Part shown: positions 1 through 7,013 of the stretch, one piece after another | Position numbering within the stretch: the stretch's first letter is position 1 | Layout: the number at the start of each line of letters is the position of its first letter | IMG/VR virus record: IMGVR_UViG_3300045049_000126 | Span: 1-46,666 of that record | DNA: 46,666 nucleotides | Direction: 5' to 3' (one strand) | From: a virus | Translations under genes and position numbers: made by a program | Notes under the pieces: model-generated | The model's database searches: none | What the model saw: the letters and a program-made list of their open reading frames with translations, nothing else | What the model was told of the DNA's origin: nothing

Positions 1-34
1 TCGTCCTCTCATCTGTAGTGAAGAAAGGATTTAA

Positions 35-44
35 TGTCATGACA
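35..44. promoter_or_regulatory. TGTCATGACA palindrome on a start codon
   Basis: Exact copy of the window-wide 10-bp palindrome. The central ATG is the start codon of the Rad52-like gene. Confidence 0.6.
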
Positions 45-836
45 GAATTAAAAGAAATCACTTCTCAATTGGAAAAACCGTTTGATATATCTGATATCAA
101 ACTCCTACCAAAAGCCCCTACGAAAGACGGTACGAAATGTTTAGCACTTCCCTATGCAGATCCGCGCGTTTATCAGGATCGACTAAACAAAGTCTGTCCT
201 GGCGAATGGAGCACTCCGGCCCCTGTCTCCCTGTCGGTAGGCAATAAAATCATTGTTTATGTAACTGTTGTGGTATGCGGAGTTGAACATACGGACGTAG
301 GAGAGGCACTAGCATCTAGCGAAAACGCTGGAACAGAATCACACGCACAAGCGTTTAAACGTGCGTGTAGTCAATTCGGATTAGGTAGGTACCTCTACGA
401 CCTTGAAAAAGAGTATGTGCCTTACAATCGAGAGCGTAAAGTAATCGCGCTTAAACCGGAGGAGATACAAGGAGTAGTCAGGAAGATGTACGCTAAGGCT
501 GGAATACCTGTAGCGCAGCCACAAGCGGATAAGCAGGAGCGCAGAGGAGAGCGCATCGACAGCAAGCAACAAAATACGAATCCTCCTCCTGCGGGTGCTG
601 AAAAGAAAGATCCGCCGAGCGAGAGCGCGTTAAAAGCAGAATTTACAAAATTAGGTATCCGACATAAAGACGCGGATACACTTGTAACGTGGAATGAATT
701 TTTAAAAGCAAAATTGAACGTATCACGAGAGGAACTAAGAGAGATTATCAATCGAGAGTTGACGCTTGACGAATGCAATCGTTTAAATATGGCACTCCAG
801 CCATATCGAGATATGCTAGCAACTGTTAGCGCTTAA
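39..836 (+). CDS. Rad52/Rad22-like single-strand annealing protein
   Basis: Predicted 265-residue recombination protein of the Rad52/22 family, which coats single-stranded DNA and anneals complementary strands during phage recombination. The N-terminal 160 residues carry the family pattern: an early LPYADPRVYQDRLN segment and, near residue 120, AFKRACSQFGLGRYLYDL, very close to the conserved core of Rad52-type annealing proteins. The region after residue 165 is charged and low in complexity (K, E, Q, P), as expected for a flexible tail. I chose the ATG at 39 because AAAGGA at 24-29 is well spaced; a GTG at 18 would add seven residues. The start codon lies inside a TGTCATGACA palindrome, so the product begins Met-Thr. 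It is the last gene of a rightward transcript entering from the left edge. The family assignment is by motif and not tested by search. Confidence 0.8.
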   Translation: MTELKEITSQLEKPFDISDIKLLPKAPTKDGTKCLALPYADPRVYQDRLNKVCPGEWSTPAPVSLSVGNKIIVYVTVVVCGVEHTDVGEALASSENAGTESHAQAFKRACSQFGLGRYLYDLEKEYVPYNRERKVIALKPEEIQGVVRKMYAKAGIPVAQPQADKQERRGERIDSKQQNTNPPPAGAEKKDPPSESALKAEFTKLGIRHKDADTLVTWNEFLKAKLNVSREELREIINRELTLDECNRLNMALQPYRDMLATVSA

Positions 837-849
837 CTCGTACGTCTGA

Positions 850-878
850 AAGAGGAAGATATAATCTATCTTCCTCTT
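850..878 (+). terminator. Hairpin after the Rad52-like gene
   Basis: A perfect 12-bp stem (AAGAGGAAGATA with its complement, 5-nt loop) lies 14 bases past the stop codon. It is followed by GTCTAGACTTTCC rather than a clean T-run, so it may be a weak terminator or an mRNA end-stabilising hairpin. Confidence 0.5.
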
Positions 879-912
879 GTCTAGACTTTCCTGAAATTAA
901 TCTATATGACAC

Positions 913-941
913 TTGACCATATAGATATTGAATGATATACT
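913..941 (+). promoter_or_regulatory. Sigma-70 promoter for the small HTH gene
   Basis: TTGACC (913-918), a 17-nt spacer, and TATACT (936-941). Transcription would start near 948 and read the HTH gene at 1022. The spacer is AT-rich and does not carry the CTTTAAAG word of the leftward promoter family. Confidence 0.7.
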
Positions 942-1021
942 GTGCGTATAGAAAATAATGCTTGCTCGTAGTATTTAGGATACGGAGCTTTTATCAAGTC
1001 ATGCAGGTAGAAGGAGTTATC

Positions 1022-1252
1022 ATGTCTCAAGTTGAAGTTTTTGCAGAAGAGGGCCAAATTACAGAAACGACAGAAGAATCAACTAAGGATCTGTATACCG
1101 TTTCTGAAATCGCGCGGAGACTGCGCGTTGACGATACGACCGTCCGCAGATGGATCAAAAACGGAGCGTTGGAAGCGGTAACCTTGCCTCATATTGGCAA
1201 GAGGACGACCTATCGTGTTCGTGAACGCACATTGAACACCATTCTAGGCTAA
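1022..1252 (+). CDS. Small excisionase-like helix-turn-helix DNA-binding protein
   Basis: 76-residue protein whose second half, YTVSEIARRLRVDDTTVRRW followed by IKNGALEA, is the classic MerR/excisionase-type (HTH_17) winged helix: a scaffold helix, recognition helix and short wing. Such proteins act as excisionases or small transcription regulators. The first 30 residues are acidic. I start it at ATG 1022 because GAAGGAG sits just upstream and the promoter at 913-941 puts the transcript start near 948; an ATG at 962 has no ribosome site. It converges on the integrase operon, separated by a two-way terminator, which fits a directionality role. Whether it is excisionase or repressor cannot be decided from sequence. 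Confidence 0.75.
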   Translation: MSQVEVFAEEGQITETTEESTKDLYTVSEIARRLRVDDTTVRRWIKNGALEAVTLPHIGKRTTYRVRERTLNTILG

Positions 1253-1284
1253 TATATCCCCTCGTCTGACCTCTCTACGTCGCT

Positions 1285-1324
1285 AAAAAGCGCTCTGTCC
1301 ACTTTGAGACAGAGCGCTTTTTTT
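1285..1324. terminator. Bidirectional rho-independent terminator
   Basis: Stem AAAAAGCGCTCTGT (1285-1298), 10-nt loop, ACAGAGCGCTTTTT (1309-1322) and more T. The A-tract on the left gives a T-run on the minus strand, so it can end both the HTH transcript and the leftward integrase operon. Confidence 0.85.
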
Positions 1325-1331
1325 ATTGCTA

Positions 1332-1604
1332 CTACTCCAGTACAAACACGTCTCCGTGTCTTGTACCTAGATCAACATATCTGATGTGTTGATCTGTACA
1401 TCGTTTGTGCTGTAGATTATACGCGTCAATCTCAGGTTGATATGTTTCTACTCTTGCGCGTATCTCCTCTATCCGCGTTTCAGGATTGTTTGATGTTGGT
1501 TGAGGAGCGTTTTCGACTGCGCGACAATATTGATTATAGCGTCTATTTAGCTCGTCAATTTCCTTTTGTTGCTCCTCCCTGGAGAGTGTGCAATGGTAAT
1601 ACAT
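1332..1604 (-). CDS. Hypothetical protein, coiled-coil-like
   Basis: 90-residue protein that I do not recognise. It is rich in charged residues with a likely helical N-terminal half (SREEQQKEIDELNRRYNQY) and no membrane segment. It is the last gene of the leftward integrase operon. Its ATG follows the previous gene's stop by three bases, with a GGGAG ribosome site lying inside the upstream gene. The terminator at 1285-1324 follows. Function unknown. Confidence 0.6.
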   Translation of the reverse strand: MYYHCTLSREEQQKEIDELNRRYNQYCRAVENAPQPTSNNPETRIEEIRARVETYQPEIDAYNLQHKRCTDQHIRYVDLGTRHGDVFVLE

Positions 1605-1607
1605 TAT

Positions 1608-1826
1608 TCATTCTCCCTCGTTCTCGAATGTAACAAAACGCTCTAAATATTGGATGATACTCTGCTCGTTGCCAACATGAAACCATCCTAGTAGGATGGT
1701 TACCGCCCGATCCTCCTGTCCATCGTCCCATAACGCAGCAATAGCACCAGCTACGGCTGCGAATAGGTCTGCATCCTTGGATAATTTCACGACTGGCTTA
1801 TGAGTTGGTTCGTTTATCTCTCTCAT
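1608..1826 (-). CDS. Hypothetical 72-residue protein
   Basis: Small acidic protein with an alanine-rich helix (FAAVAGAIAALWDDGQEDRA) and no family I can name. Its start, with GGAGGAG upstream, lies one base after the integrase stop codon, so the two are probably translationally coupled. Its position right behind an integrase makes an accessory role in recombination possible, but this is only context. Confidence 0.6.
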   Translation of the reverse strand: MREINEPTHKPVVKLSKDADLFAAVAGAIAALWDDGQEDRAVTILLGWFHVGNEQSIIQYLERFVTFENEGE

Positions 1827-1827
1827 G

Positions 1828-2877
1828 TTATCTCCTCCGTGTTGATAATCCTAGCAGCTCCGCTAGCTGCGGAGCATACGCATTTTCATCATTTTTCAGA
1901 TGAGACATGTATATGTCCGTTGTAGCAATATTGGAGTGTCCTAAGCGCTCCTTGATATCTTTTGCACTTGCGCCAGCTTTGTCCATTAAAAACGCGAAGC
2001 TATGACGTGTTACGTGTTGTTTTTTTGTGCCTAGATACCGATACACGATATTACTTAGCGCGTGATATCCGAGCGCTTCACCTCGTTTACTATCATGATA
2101 GATATGCACCCACAACGGCGCGTCTCCAGGCTGTTTCCAGAACTCTCCATGATAGAACCTGTCTAGCCATTGTGCGAGGATAATAGAGACTTCAGGAGTA
2201 AGCAAGTCGCGCATATGCTTATCTCCCTTCGCGTGTGGAAAGTCCAGTTTGATCGACTTTCCAATGATCTGTACATCTCTCCTCCTCAAATGTTGTAGTT
2301 CTGCGGCGCGTCTGCCTGTCGTGAGAGCTACAGAAAGAAACGCAAGCGCTTGCGCTCCTTCTTCCGTGTGTCGAGGAATCGCGCGCAGCCTGCGCTCTAA
2401 TTCCTCCGATGATATCGGCTGTGCTCCGGCGTATGCTTCAATTTGAGGCTTTTTGACCGTCTCTAGGGGATTGATTTCTCTCTTGAGATGCCTTTTCCGA
2501 ATGCAATATTTATAAAATGATGACAAAATGTGCAGTCTGCGCGCTTGTGTCGCTTCGCTTACAGGTCCGCTATGTCTGGATTTAGGAGAGCGCCAGCGCT
2601 GATAAAGCTGAGCAGCATCGCTAATGATGCCTACAAAGTCTATGCTCTTTCCCTCGTCAGATGGAAAGAGCAAGTCATAGCCGCCAGCTTGCAACAACGA
2701 TCTAAAATCTAGGATCGTCGCTTTGTAATCTCGCTTTGTCTTAGCGGCCCTCTGCTCATCTATCCATCCTCCGATAATCGCCTCTATCGAGTATCCGCGC
2801 TCCGTTCGCTGCGGAGGAGGAGACGGAATCAGGATTCCGCGCTCCTCTATGATCGTTACTTCTTGATTTTGTGTCAT
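1828..2877 (-). CDS. int: Tyrosine recombinase (phage integrase)
   Basis: 349-residue site-specific recombinase that would insert and excise the phage genome by covalent 3'-phosphotyrosine strand exchange. Residues ~30-140 form the SAM-like DNA-binding core (SIEAIIGGWIDEQ...). The catalytic domain holds the full set: Arg190 in TTGRRAAEL, Lys217 or Lys220 in HAKGDK, His288 and Arg291 in HVTRH, His314 in GHSN, and nucleophile Tyr323 in TTDIYMSH. It is preceded by four small unknown genes and followed by two more in one leftward operon. The ATG is the centre of a TGTCATGACA palindrome (2872-2881), so a protein bound there could block its translation start region or transcription. It looks intact. 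The att site was not identified. Confidence 0.93.
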   Translation of the reverse strand: MTQNQEVTIIEERGILIPSPPPQRTERGYSIEAIIGGWIDEQRAAKTKRDYKATILDFRSLLQAGGYDLLFPSDEGKSIDFVGIISDAAQLYQRWRSPKSRHSGPVSEATQARRLHILSSFYKYCIRKRHLKREINPLETVKKPQIEAYAGAQPISSEELERRLRAIPRHTEEGAQALAFLSVALTTGRRAAELQHLRRRDVQIIGKSIKLDFPHAKGDKHMRDLLTPEVSIILAQWLDRFYHGEFWKQPGDAPLWVHIYHDSKRGEALGYHALSNIVYRYLGTKKQHVTRHSFAFLMDKAGASAKDIKERLGHSNIATTDIYMSHLKNDENAYAPQLAELLGLSTRRR

Positions 2878-2881
2878 GACA
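2872..2881. promoter_or_regulatory. TGTCATGACA palindrome on the integrase start codon
   Basis: Exact copy; the minus-strand ATG of the integrase is its centre. Confidence 0.6.
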
Positions 2882-2883
2882 GT

Positions 2884-3369
2884 CTATCCTATAGATGAAA
2901 CTATCCATCCGTCCGCGTTTGCTGCGGAGAGCTTATTTATCATTTCATCCCATGATGTATAAGGTATTTCTGTGATCGGTTTGTATCCTCCTATTGGCTG
3001 GAATGATCCAAAATCATAAAGATATTCACCTTTATAATTCCTTACATGATGTATTTCTTGATAACTTCCATCTTGACTAGAAATAGTCAAGTAGGCATGT
3101 TCCTTGTCATCTATCGCTTCTTTTAGATCTGATAGCTTTTGTCTCGTAGCACCATGTAATACTATTTTCTCCTCAAAACGTCCAAGTTTCATTAAAAGAG
3201 CAATCAATGCGGCTTCAAGCGTTTCATATGTTTTGACCTCGTTAATGAAACTATCTAGTAAAGTAAAATTTTTACCATCACAAGACATGTTAAGGATATA
3301 GTATCCTAAATCCTCCTCTATCCTGTATTGCTGCTTTGTGAGAATCTGTTTTAGTTCGTCCAATGACAT
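2884..3369 (-). CDS. Hypothetical 161-residue protein
   Basis: Soluble, acidic-to-neutral protein of unknown family. The N-terminal half looks helical (MSLDELKQILTKQQ...), and the C-terminal half has a beta-rich, tyrosine- and glycine-rich stretch (HVRNYKGEYLYDFGSF). It ends six bases before the integrase start. A good GAGAGGAG ribosome site precedes the ATG, and a TGTCATGACA copy at 3393-3402 separates it from the next gene upstream. No function can be assigned. Confidence 0.6.
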   Translation of the reverse strand: MSLDELKQILTKQQYRIEEDLGYYILNMSCDGKNFTLLDSFINEVKTYETLEAALIALLMKLGRFEEKIVLHGATRQKLSDLKEAIDDKEHAYLTISSQDGSYQEIHHVRNYKGEYLYDFGSFQPIGGYKPITEIPYTSWDEMINKLSAANADGWIVSSIG

Positions 3370-3392
3370 GATAGTACATTCTCCTCTCTTTC

Positions 3393-3402
3393 TGTCATGA
3401 CA
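3393..3402. promoter_or_regulatory. TGTCATGACA palindrome in an operon gap
   Basis: Exact copy in the 34-base gap between two leftward genes, just upstream of the ribosome site of the 2884-3369 gene and one base past the stop codon of the 3404-3949 gene. Confidence 0.55.
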
Positions 3403-3403
3403 G

Positions 3404-3949
3404 TTAATCGCTTTCCCTAAGTGGACGCATTTGACCTTTATCGAGATGATAAGAAGTCAGAGGATTCTTTTTCTCGATAAGCTTTTTCATGAGCTTATCG
3501 TTTGTATCTAATATGCGTGCAGCAGCCTCAGCCTCTATAACGGGTTCCTCGATTATCCCTCCTTCTACGACGCTCCCTATGTGCCACTCATGACGCCGGA
3601 GGTCTAGCGCGCATTTTGCTATCTGATAATTCGTGTCATCCAGTCGCATCAATTCGACAGGATCGACATGAATGTTATGTCCGAATAAGTTCGCAGCCCA
3701 TTGCAGGAGGACCGTGTATCCTCCCGACCAATCAGCAAGCTTTAACATTTTGTCGAATCTGATACCGCTACGAGAGACGAAATAACTTGCTTTCTCCCAT
3801 GTAGAGTATTCAGCAGTTAATATATAAATTGCCGCTCCGTACTCTTGATCGATCTTTACACCGTCGTGTATCTTATCTAGCTTTTGCAGTATAGACAAGA
3901 AACGTTTCTTATGACTGTCTCCAGTGAAAAACAAGGTATCTTCTGACAT
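3404..3949 (-). CDS. Hypothetical protein resembling DUF6075
   Basis: 181-residue protein. The pattern of a phage/mobile-element family of unknown function (DUF6075) seems present: an N-terminal FFTGDSHKKRFLSILQKLD, then AAIYILTAEYSTWEKASYF, then LLQWAANLFG near residue 85. Those proteins sit next to phage and conjugative-element genes but have no known activity. Here it is mid-operon, four bases downstream of the 3954-4175 gene. The C-terminal third is charged. The DUF match is from memory of the motif order and is tentative. Confidence 0.6.
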   Translation of the reverse strand: MSEDTLFFTGDSHKKRFLSILQKLDKIHDGVKIDQEYGAAIYILTAEYSTWEKASYFVSRSGIRFDKMLKLADWSGGYTVLLQWAANLFGHNIHVDPVELMRLDDTNYQIAKCALDLRRHEWHIGSVVEGGIIEEPVIEAEAAARILDTNDKLMKKLIEKKNPLTSYHLDKGQMRPLRESD

Positions 3950-3953
3950 TGTG

Positions 3954-4175
3954 TTAGTCCTCCTGTCCTAATATTTTTTCTCCGTACTGTTCCGCTTCTT
4001 GCTCTTTTTGAGATAAAATTCTTGATTCTATCTCTCTAATATTTTTATACTCTTCACTTGTAATATTATCGTCAATAAATAAAAGTAGGGCATTCCCTGA
4101 CATGCTTCTAGCTTGTTTTTGCGTCTCTCGAATCTTTTTTAGATCGTTTTCGCTTAGTTGCTCTCGTACTCTCAT
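3954..4175 (-). CDS. Hypothetical 73-residue helical protein
   Basis: Short, strongly charged protein predicted to be almost entirely alpha-helical (LSENDLKKIRETQKQARS, then EYKNIREIESRILSQKEQEA). Family unknown. The ribosome site is AACGGAGGAC, the same ten bases used by the genes starting at 4412 and 45601. It is the second gene of the leftward integrase operon. Confidence 0.55.
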   Translation of the reverse strand: MRVREQLSENDLKKIRETQKQARSMSGNALLLFIDDNITSEEYKNIREIESRILSQKEQEAEQYGEKILGQED

Positions 4176-4195
4176 TGTGCTTTGTCCTCCGTTTC

Positions 4196-4205
4196 TGTCA
4201 TGACA
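4196..4205. promoter_or_regulatory. TGTCATGACA palindrome in an operon gap
   Basis: Exact copy abutting the stop codon of the 4206-4412 gene and upstream of the next ribosome site. Confidence 0.55.
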
Positions 4206-4412
4206 TTAATTATGTTCCATATAATCAACAAGACTGTTATTTGCTGCGTTCATCGCGTCTAGCCGGATGATACGAATAATCTCGTCTATGCGCTTTTGTG
4301 TGGGATTAATCTCCTTTTCAATAAGCTGTTGTCTAATCTGATCACGAGTGATATTTAAGCCTGCTGTGATTTCTCGCGTGTCCCTGATGAATTGAGTAAG
4401 TGTCTTTTTCAT
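4206..4412 (-). CDS. Small helix-turn-helix-like protein, first gene of integrase operon
   Basis: 68-residue protein starting MKKTLTQFIRD. The stretch ITAGLNITRDQIRQQLIEK, followed by NPTQKRIDEIIRII, could form two or three helices of a small DNA-binding domain, but no family is certain. I start it at 4412 because AACGGAGGAC lies eight to nine bases upstream; the longer reading frame to 4550 would run back through the candidate promoter at 4474-4502. As first gene of the operon that carries the integrase, a regulatory role is plausible but unproven. Confidence 0.6.
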   Translation of the reverse strand: MKKTLTQFIRDTREITAGLNITRDQIRQQLIEKEINPTQKRIDEIIRIIRLDAMNAANNSLVDYMEHN

Positions 4413-4473
4413 CGTGTCCTCCGTTGTGAATTGTTGAGTTAAGATCGTTAAAGAATATACATTAGTTAACGAT

Positions 4474-4502
4474 GTTATCGCACATCCTGACAAGTCTGTC
4501 AA
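4474..4502 (-). promoter_or_regulatory. Candidate promoter of the integrase operon with dyad
   Basis: On the minus strand TTGACA (4502-4497), 17 nt, GATAAC (4479-4474). The -35 is embedded in a dyad TGACA-N4-TGTCA, whose half-sites are those of the 10-bp palindrome in inverted order. A further CGTTAA/TTAACG pair lies downstream (4446-4471). The -10 is only a fair match. Confidence 0.4.
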
Positions 4503-4590
4503 GTCCTCAGAGCGCCAGAATCGCAGCGTCACGTATGTCAAGACTAGCATTCAAATGGCAGTGTCGTCGTACTATCATTTGATCCAACTA

Positions 4591-4619
4591 TTGACATTTT
4601 TCTGACTCTGCGATACACT
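4591..4619 (+). promoter_or_regulatory. Sigma-70-like promoter of candidate small RNA A
   Basis: TTGACA (4591-4596), 17-nt spacer, TACACT (4614-4619). No protein-coding frame of note follows before the terminator at 4725-4767. Confidence 0.55.
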
Positions 4620-4625
4620 CTCTTC

Positions 4626-4767
4626 ATCGGTAGGTTTTGAAATTTTGCTAAATGTTCGGTCGAATCGTTCTTGTCCATTTCCCGTTAGGGACTGCAAGTT
4701 TTTCTCTTTCCCGTTCGGGTAAAAAATCCTCCTCCTGACCTCAATATGCAGGAGGAGGATTTTTTTT
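4626..4767 (+). ncRNA. Candidate small RNA A
   Basis: A perfect -35 box and a fair -10 box feed about 140 nt that has no convincing open frame and ends in a strong terminator. Inside are two near-identical mini-hairpins, TTTCCCGTTAGGG (4678-4690) and TTTCCCGTTCGGG (4707-4719). It resembles no RNA family I know. It may also be an untranslated relic; RNA data are absent. Confidence 0.4.
4721..4767. terminator. Strong bidirectional terminator
   Basis: AATCCTCCTCCTG (4725-4737), 11-nt loop, CAGGAGGAGGATT (4749-4761), then eight T. The six A at 4721-4726 give a T-run on the minus strand too. Confidence 0.85.
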
Positions 4768-4768
4768 G

Positions 4769-4867
4769 TGCTATACTCCGTGTGGGCGTGTTTTTTCGGT
4801 TCGTTTTTTCCGCGTCCTCCATCCCTCTTAACTTGTAGCGTCTATGTGTTGAGCATAGACGTTTTTT
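4769..4867 (+). ncRNA. Candidate small RNA B with extended -10 promoter
   Basis: TGCTATACT (4769-4777) is an extended -10 element without a clear -35. A transcript starting near 4784 would be about 84 nt and end at hairpin CGTCTATG (4839-4846) / CATAGACG (4854-4861) plus six T. It contains GTCCTCCATCCC, complementary to GGAGGAC-type ribosome sites. There is no open frame. Confidence 0.35.
4839..4867 (+). terminator. Terminator of candidate RNA B
   Basis: 8-bp stem, 7-nt loop, followed by TTTTTT at 4862-4867. Confidence 0.75.
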
Positions 4868-4883
4868 ATGCTCACAATCGCGC

Positions 4884-4966
4884 TACAATGCGATTCTACA
4901 GGAGCATGTGAAATCCTCCGTCCCATTTCCACATAGGCAACGCTACGCCCATCGTAGCGCGTTTTT
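4884..4966 (+). ncRNA. Candidate small RNA C
   Basis: TACAAT (4884-4889) could serve as a -10 box, with no good -35. About 70 nt follow, containing AAATCCTCCGTCCC (4911-4924), again antisense to a GGAGG ribosome site. It ends in the hairpin at 4941-4959 and a T-run. It is the weakest of the three units and could be a processed part of a longer RNA. Confidence 0.28.
4941..4966 (+). terminator. Terminator CGCTACG/CGTAGCG plus T-run
   Basis: 7-bp stem with a 5-nt loop (4941-4959), then CGTTTTTATTT. Confidence 0.7.
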
Positions 4967-4968
4967 AT

Positions 4969-4997
4969 TTGACTATTGTTTAATAAAATGATATACT
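4969..4997 (+). promoter_or_regulatory. Sigma-70 promoter for the 5033 gene
   Basis: TTGACT (4969-4974), 17 nt, TATACT (4992-4997). It overlaps the end of the preceding terminator's T-tract. Confidence 0.75.
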
Positions 4998-5032
4998 AGA
5001 CAAGTAAGATTACAGGATACGGAGGAAACAGC

Positions 5033-5284
5033 ATGATAAATCAGCAAATGACATTGATTACTGTCTATCTTTCATTGGTTCCTGACGACGTGATTATAGA
5101 GAGACTGCGCAAGCTAAGAGAGTATGGAATTAGATGGTATTCTTTCCGTGTGGAAAGTGTGTCAGAGGGAGGATTCAGTTATGCAGTCTCAATAGATGTA
5201 AGAGATAGAATATGCATCTTATCCTGCTTACCTGATGTCACAATAAAGAAAGATGTAGCACTAGCGTATGATCTGAGTCACTGA
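5033..5284 (+). CDS. Hypothetical 83-residue protein
   Basis: A lone rightward gene with its own promoter (4969-4997) and the ribosome site ACGGAGGAA eight bases before ATG. The product is small, soluble and mixed alpha/beta: a helix VPDDVIIERLRKLREYGIRW followed by two strand-like segments (SFRVESVSEGGFSYAVSIDV). The family is unknown. Isolated early genes with strong signals like this in phages often make regulators or host-takeover proteins, but nothing in the sequence decides that. Confidence 0.6.
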   Translation: MINQQMTLITVYLSLVPDDVIIERLRKLREYGIRWYSFRVESVSEGGFSYAVSIDVRDRICILSCLPDVTIKKDVALAYDLSH

Positions 5285-5288
5285 GCAC

Positions 5289-5328
5289 AAAAAAGCGCTG
5301 TGTGGTGAAAGCGCGATCCACACAGCGC
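5289..5328 (-). terminator. Leftward terminator
   Basis: 11-bp stem GCGCTGTGTGG (5295-5305) / CCACACAGCGC (5318-5328); AAAAAA at 5289-5294 gives the minus-strand T-run. It also ends any read-through from the 5484-6950 gene. Confidence 0.85.
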
Positions 5329-5396
5329 AGGTTAACGGAGGACTAAACGCGAATTGTCAGTATCCTTAGCGGATCTAGGAATAGCGTTCTAGTCTA
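5289..5396 (-). ncRNA. Candidate small RNA E, complementary to phage ribosome sites
   Basis: A minus-strand promoter at 5402-5430 would give an RNA of about 105 nt ending at the terminator 5289-5328. It contains GUCCUCCGUU (from 5333-5342), the exact complement of AACGGAGGAC, the ribosome site of the genes starting at 4412, 4175 and 45601. There is no open frame. The same bases read on the plus strand are a ribosome-site-like string without a start codon, so it could instead be a relic of a lost gene. Confidence 0.4.
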
Positions 5397-5401
5397 TCGA
5401 C

Positions 5402-5430
5402 AGTATACGCGCTCCTCCTCCTAAAATCAA
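5402..5430 (-). promoter_or_regulatory. Promoter of candidate RNA E
   Basis: Minus strand TTGATT (5430-5425), 17 nt, TATACT (5407-5402). Between this promoter and the gene ending at 5484 lies a GCGCGGAG/CTCCGCGC hairpin (5449-5472) without T-run. Confidence 0.55.
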
Positions 5431-5483
5431 TACTTCCTATGTCCTCCTGCGCGGAGATGCTACACTCCGCGCGCTATGATCGA

Positions 5484-6950
5484 TCAAATTTTCAAGAGTC
5501 CACTAGGTAGGATTCCGTGTATACGTAGTTCATCTAGCAGGACAGTTATTTCATGCTTGACTTGCTTAGCTTCAAGAGAATCAGGAGAGAACTGCCCACG
5601 CTCGTCTAGCTCCTTCGTCAAGTTGCGTATGCTGTTTTTGAACTTATTCAGGAATGTAAGATCCGCTAGATCGTCTGTCCGCGTTTGCGTGTTCTCTGCA
5701 TACTTCTCTGCTAGCTCGTCTGCTCTCTTCAAGAGTGCTTCTATTTCTGCATTGTCGGAATAATCGGAGACAACATCTAAACCATTACCGTAAATCAAGA
5801 GTATCCAGCCTACTCGCTTGTTATTCTGATATAATAATAAACGATCCGTGCCCGTACTGTACATTTCTCTGAATATGCTCTCAACACTGCTACTCTTCTC
5901 TGTAACAAAGGAATCATCATTATGCACGCTGATAAAGTATCCAGCGTTGATAGCATCGCTAAGGATCGTCAACACGATTTCACGCTCTATCGTGTCCATC
6001 TCAGGATGGATAGCGTCTATTGTCGAGGTAACAGGAGCGGAGTCGTCGGCCTGCGCGCTCTCATAGTCTCCGTCCGTAGGTAACTGTATATATGTCATCC
6101 ACTCAGGAGTATACTCGTCAGAGGGAGTATCAGCTAGTAATGTGCGCGTGCCTGACCAGGATTGTAAATCCTGCGCATAATGGCAATTCTCATCAACAAA
6201 CAGCCAATCATATAGCGCTTCTTCCTCAGATGAGAGAGTAAATGGATTGATACGACGTTCTAGCTCAATAGCTTCCTTTGCCAGATCCGCAACTAGAATA
6301 GCAGCAACAATTTCACCACATCGGATAGATGATATCTTCTGATTGACTGCTATAAACTGCTGTGTTTTCTCTGTCCATATATCGCGTAGTTGTCCGTTTT
6401 TGTAGGATTGCAAAAGTGAAGCGGTCTTTTTAGGTGCGCTCTCTTGCGTCGTCTGCTCTGTAGCGCCTACCTGCGTGTGTCCACTCCCTGTATAGTGATA
6501 TTCGTAGACAGGTACTATTTCATCGTCCTGCATGACTGCTGTACCTTTTCGCGTCGTCTCCTCCTGTTGTGTAGGATTGGCAGTGAAGAGGACGCGTAGA
6601 CTATCATTCATGTGACACTGCTCAATATCGCGCTGAGTCCTGACGAGCAGTCCGCGCGCTGTCTGGATTACGAATACTTGCACTTGCTTTTCGTTTGCGC
6701 GCTCCTGGGCTTCTGCTTTCTTCGCTGCTAACTCAGTTTCGTACTTCTCCGCTTCTTGCGCGCGCTCCTGCATGCGTGTTTTCGTCGCTGCATACTTCTC
6801 TGAGCAGTTAGGACACGTTAGGTGTCGCTTACCATCACAAATTACATGAGCATTCCATAGATGCTTTTCATCTTCCATGTATCCCCATAACTCGAAGTAA
6901 TTTCGGACTGCTGAGCGAGTACTGCAGTTGTGACATTTGTAATTTGCCAT
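5484..6950 (-). CDS. Large hypothetical protein with N-terminal zinc-binding cysteines
   Basis: 488-residue protein, not recognised as a whole. The N terminus has two CxxC pairs, CHNC near residue 6 and CPNC near residue 46, suggesting one zinc ribbon. Residues ~50-90 form a charged coiled coil (MQERAQEAEKYETELAAKK...). The rest is acidic and mostly helical with no catalytic motif I can see. I place the start at 6950 (MANYKCHNC), with GGAGGA upstream. The in-frame extension to 7067 would run through the promoter at 7014-7042 and therefore cannot be translated from it. It is monocistronic, transcribed leftward from a CTTTAAAG-class promoter. A role early in infection is inferred from that promoter class only. 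Confidence 0.65.
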   Translation of the reverse strand: MANYKCHNCSTRSAVRNYFELWGYMEDEKHLWNAHVICDGKRHLTCPNCSEKYAATKTRMQERAQEAEKYETELAAKKAEAQERANEKQVQVFVIQTARGLLVRTQRDIEQCHMNDSLRVLFTANPTQQEETTRKGTAVMQDDEIVPVYEYHYTGSGHTQVGATEQTTQESAPKKTASLLQSYKNGQLRDIWTEKTQQFIAVNQKISSIRCGEIVAAILVADLAKEAIELERRINPFTLSSEEEALYDWLFVDENCHYAQDLQSWSGTRTLLADTPSDEYTPEWMTYIQLPTDGDYESAQADDSAPVTSTIDAIHPEMDTIEREIVLTILSDAINAGYFISVHNDDSFVTEKSSSVESIFREMYSTGTDRLLLYQNNKRVGWILLIYGNGLDVVSDYSDNAEIEALLKRADELAEKYAENTQTRTDDLADLTFLNKFKNSIRNLTKELDERGQFSPDSLEAKQVKHEITVLLDELRIHGILPSGLLKI

Positions 6951-7013
6951 GATGTAAAGTCCTCCGTCTTTCTCTATTATCGCGCTTTCTCGTAGCTCGT
7001 TGCTACAGTGTCT

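Noticed and set aside
1-38. GTG start at 18 for the Rad52-like protein
   Set aside because: The ribosome site AAAGGA at 24-29 lies after this codon and suits the ATG at 39.
5284-5402. Missed small rightward gene after the GGAGGAC at 5337
   Set aside because: No ATG follows, and the only TTG frame is about 12 codons before a stop.
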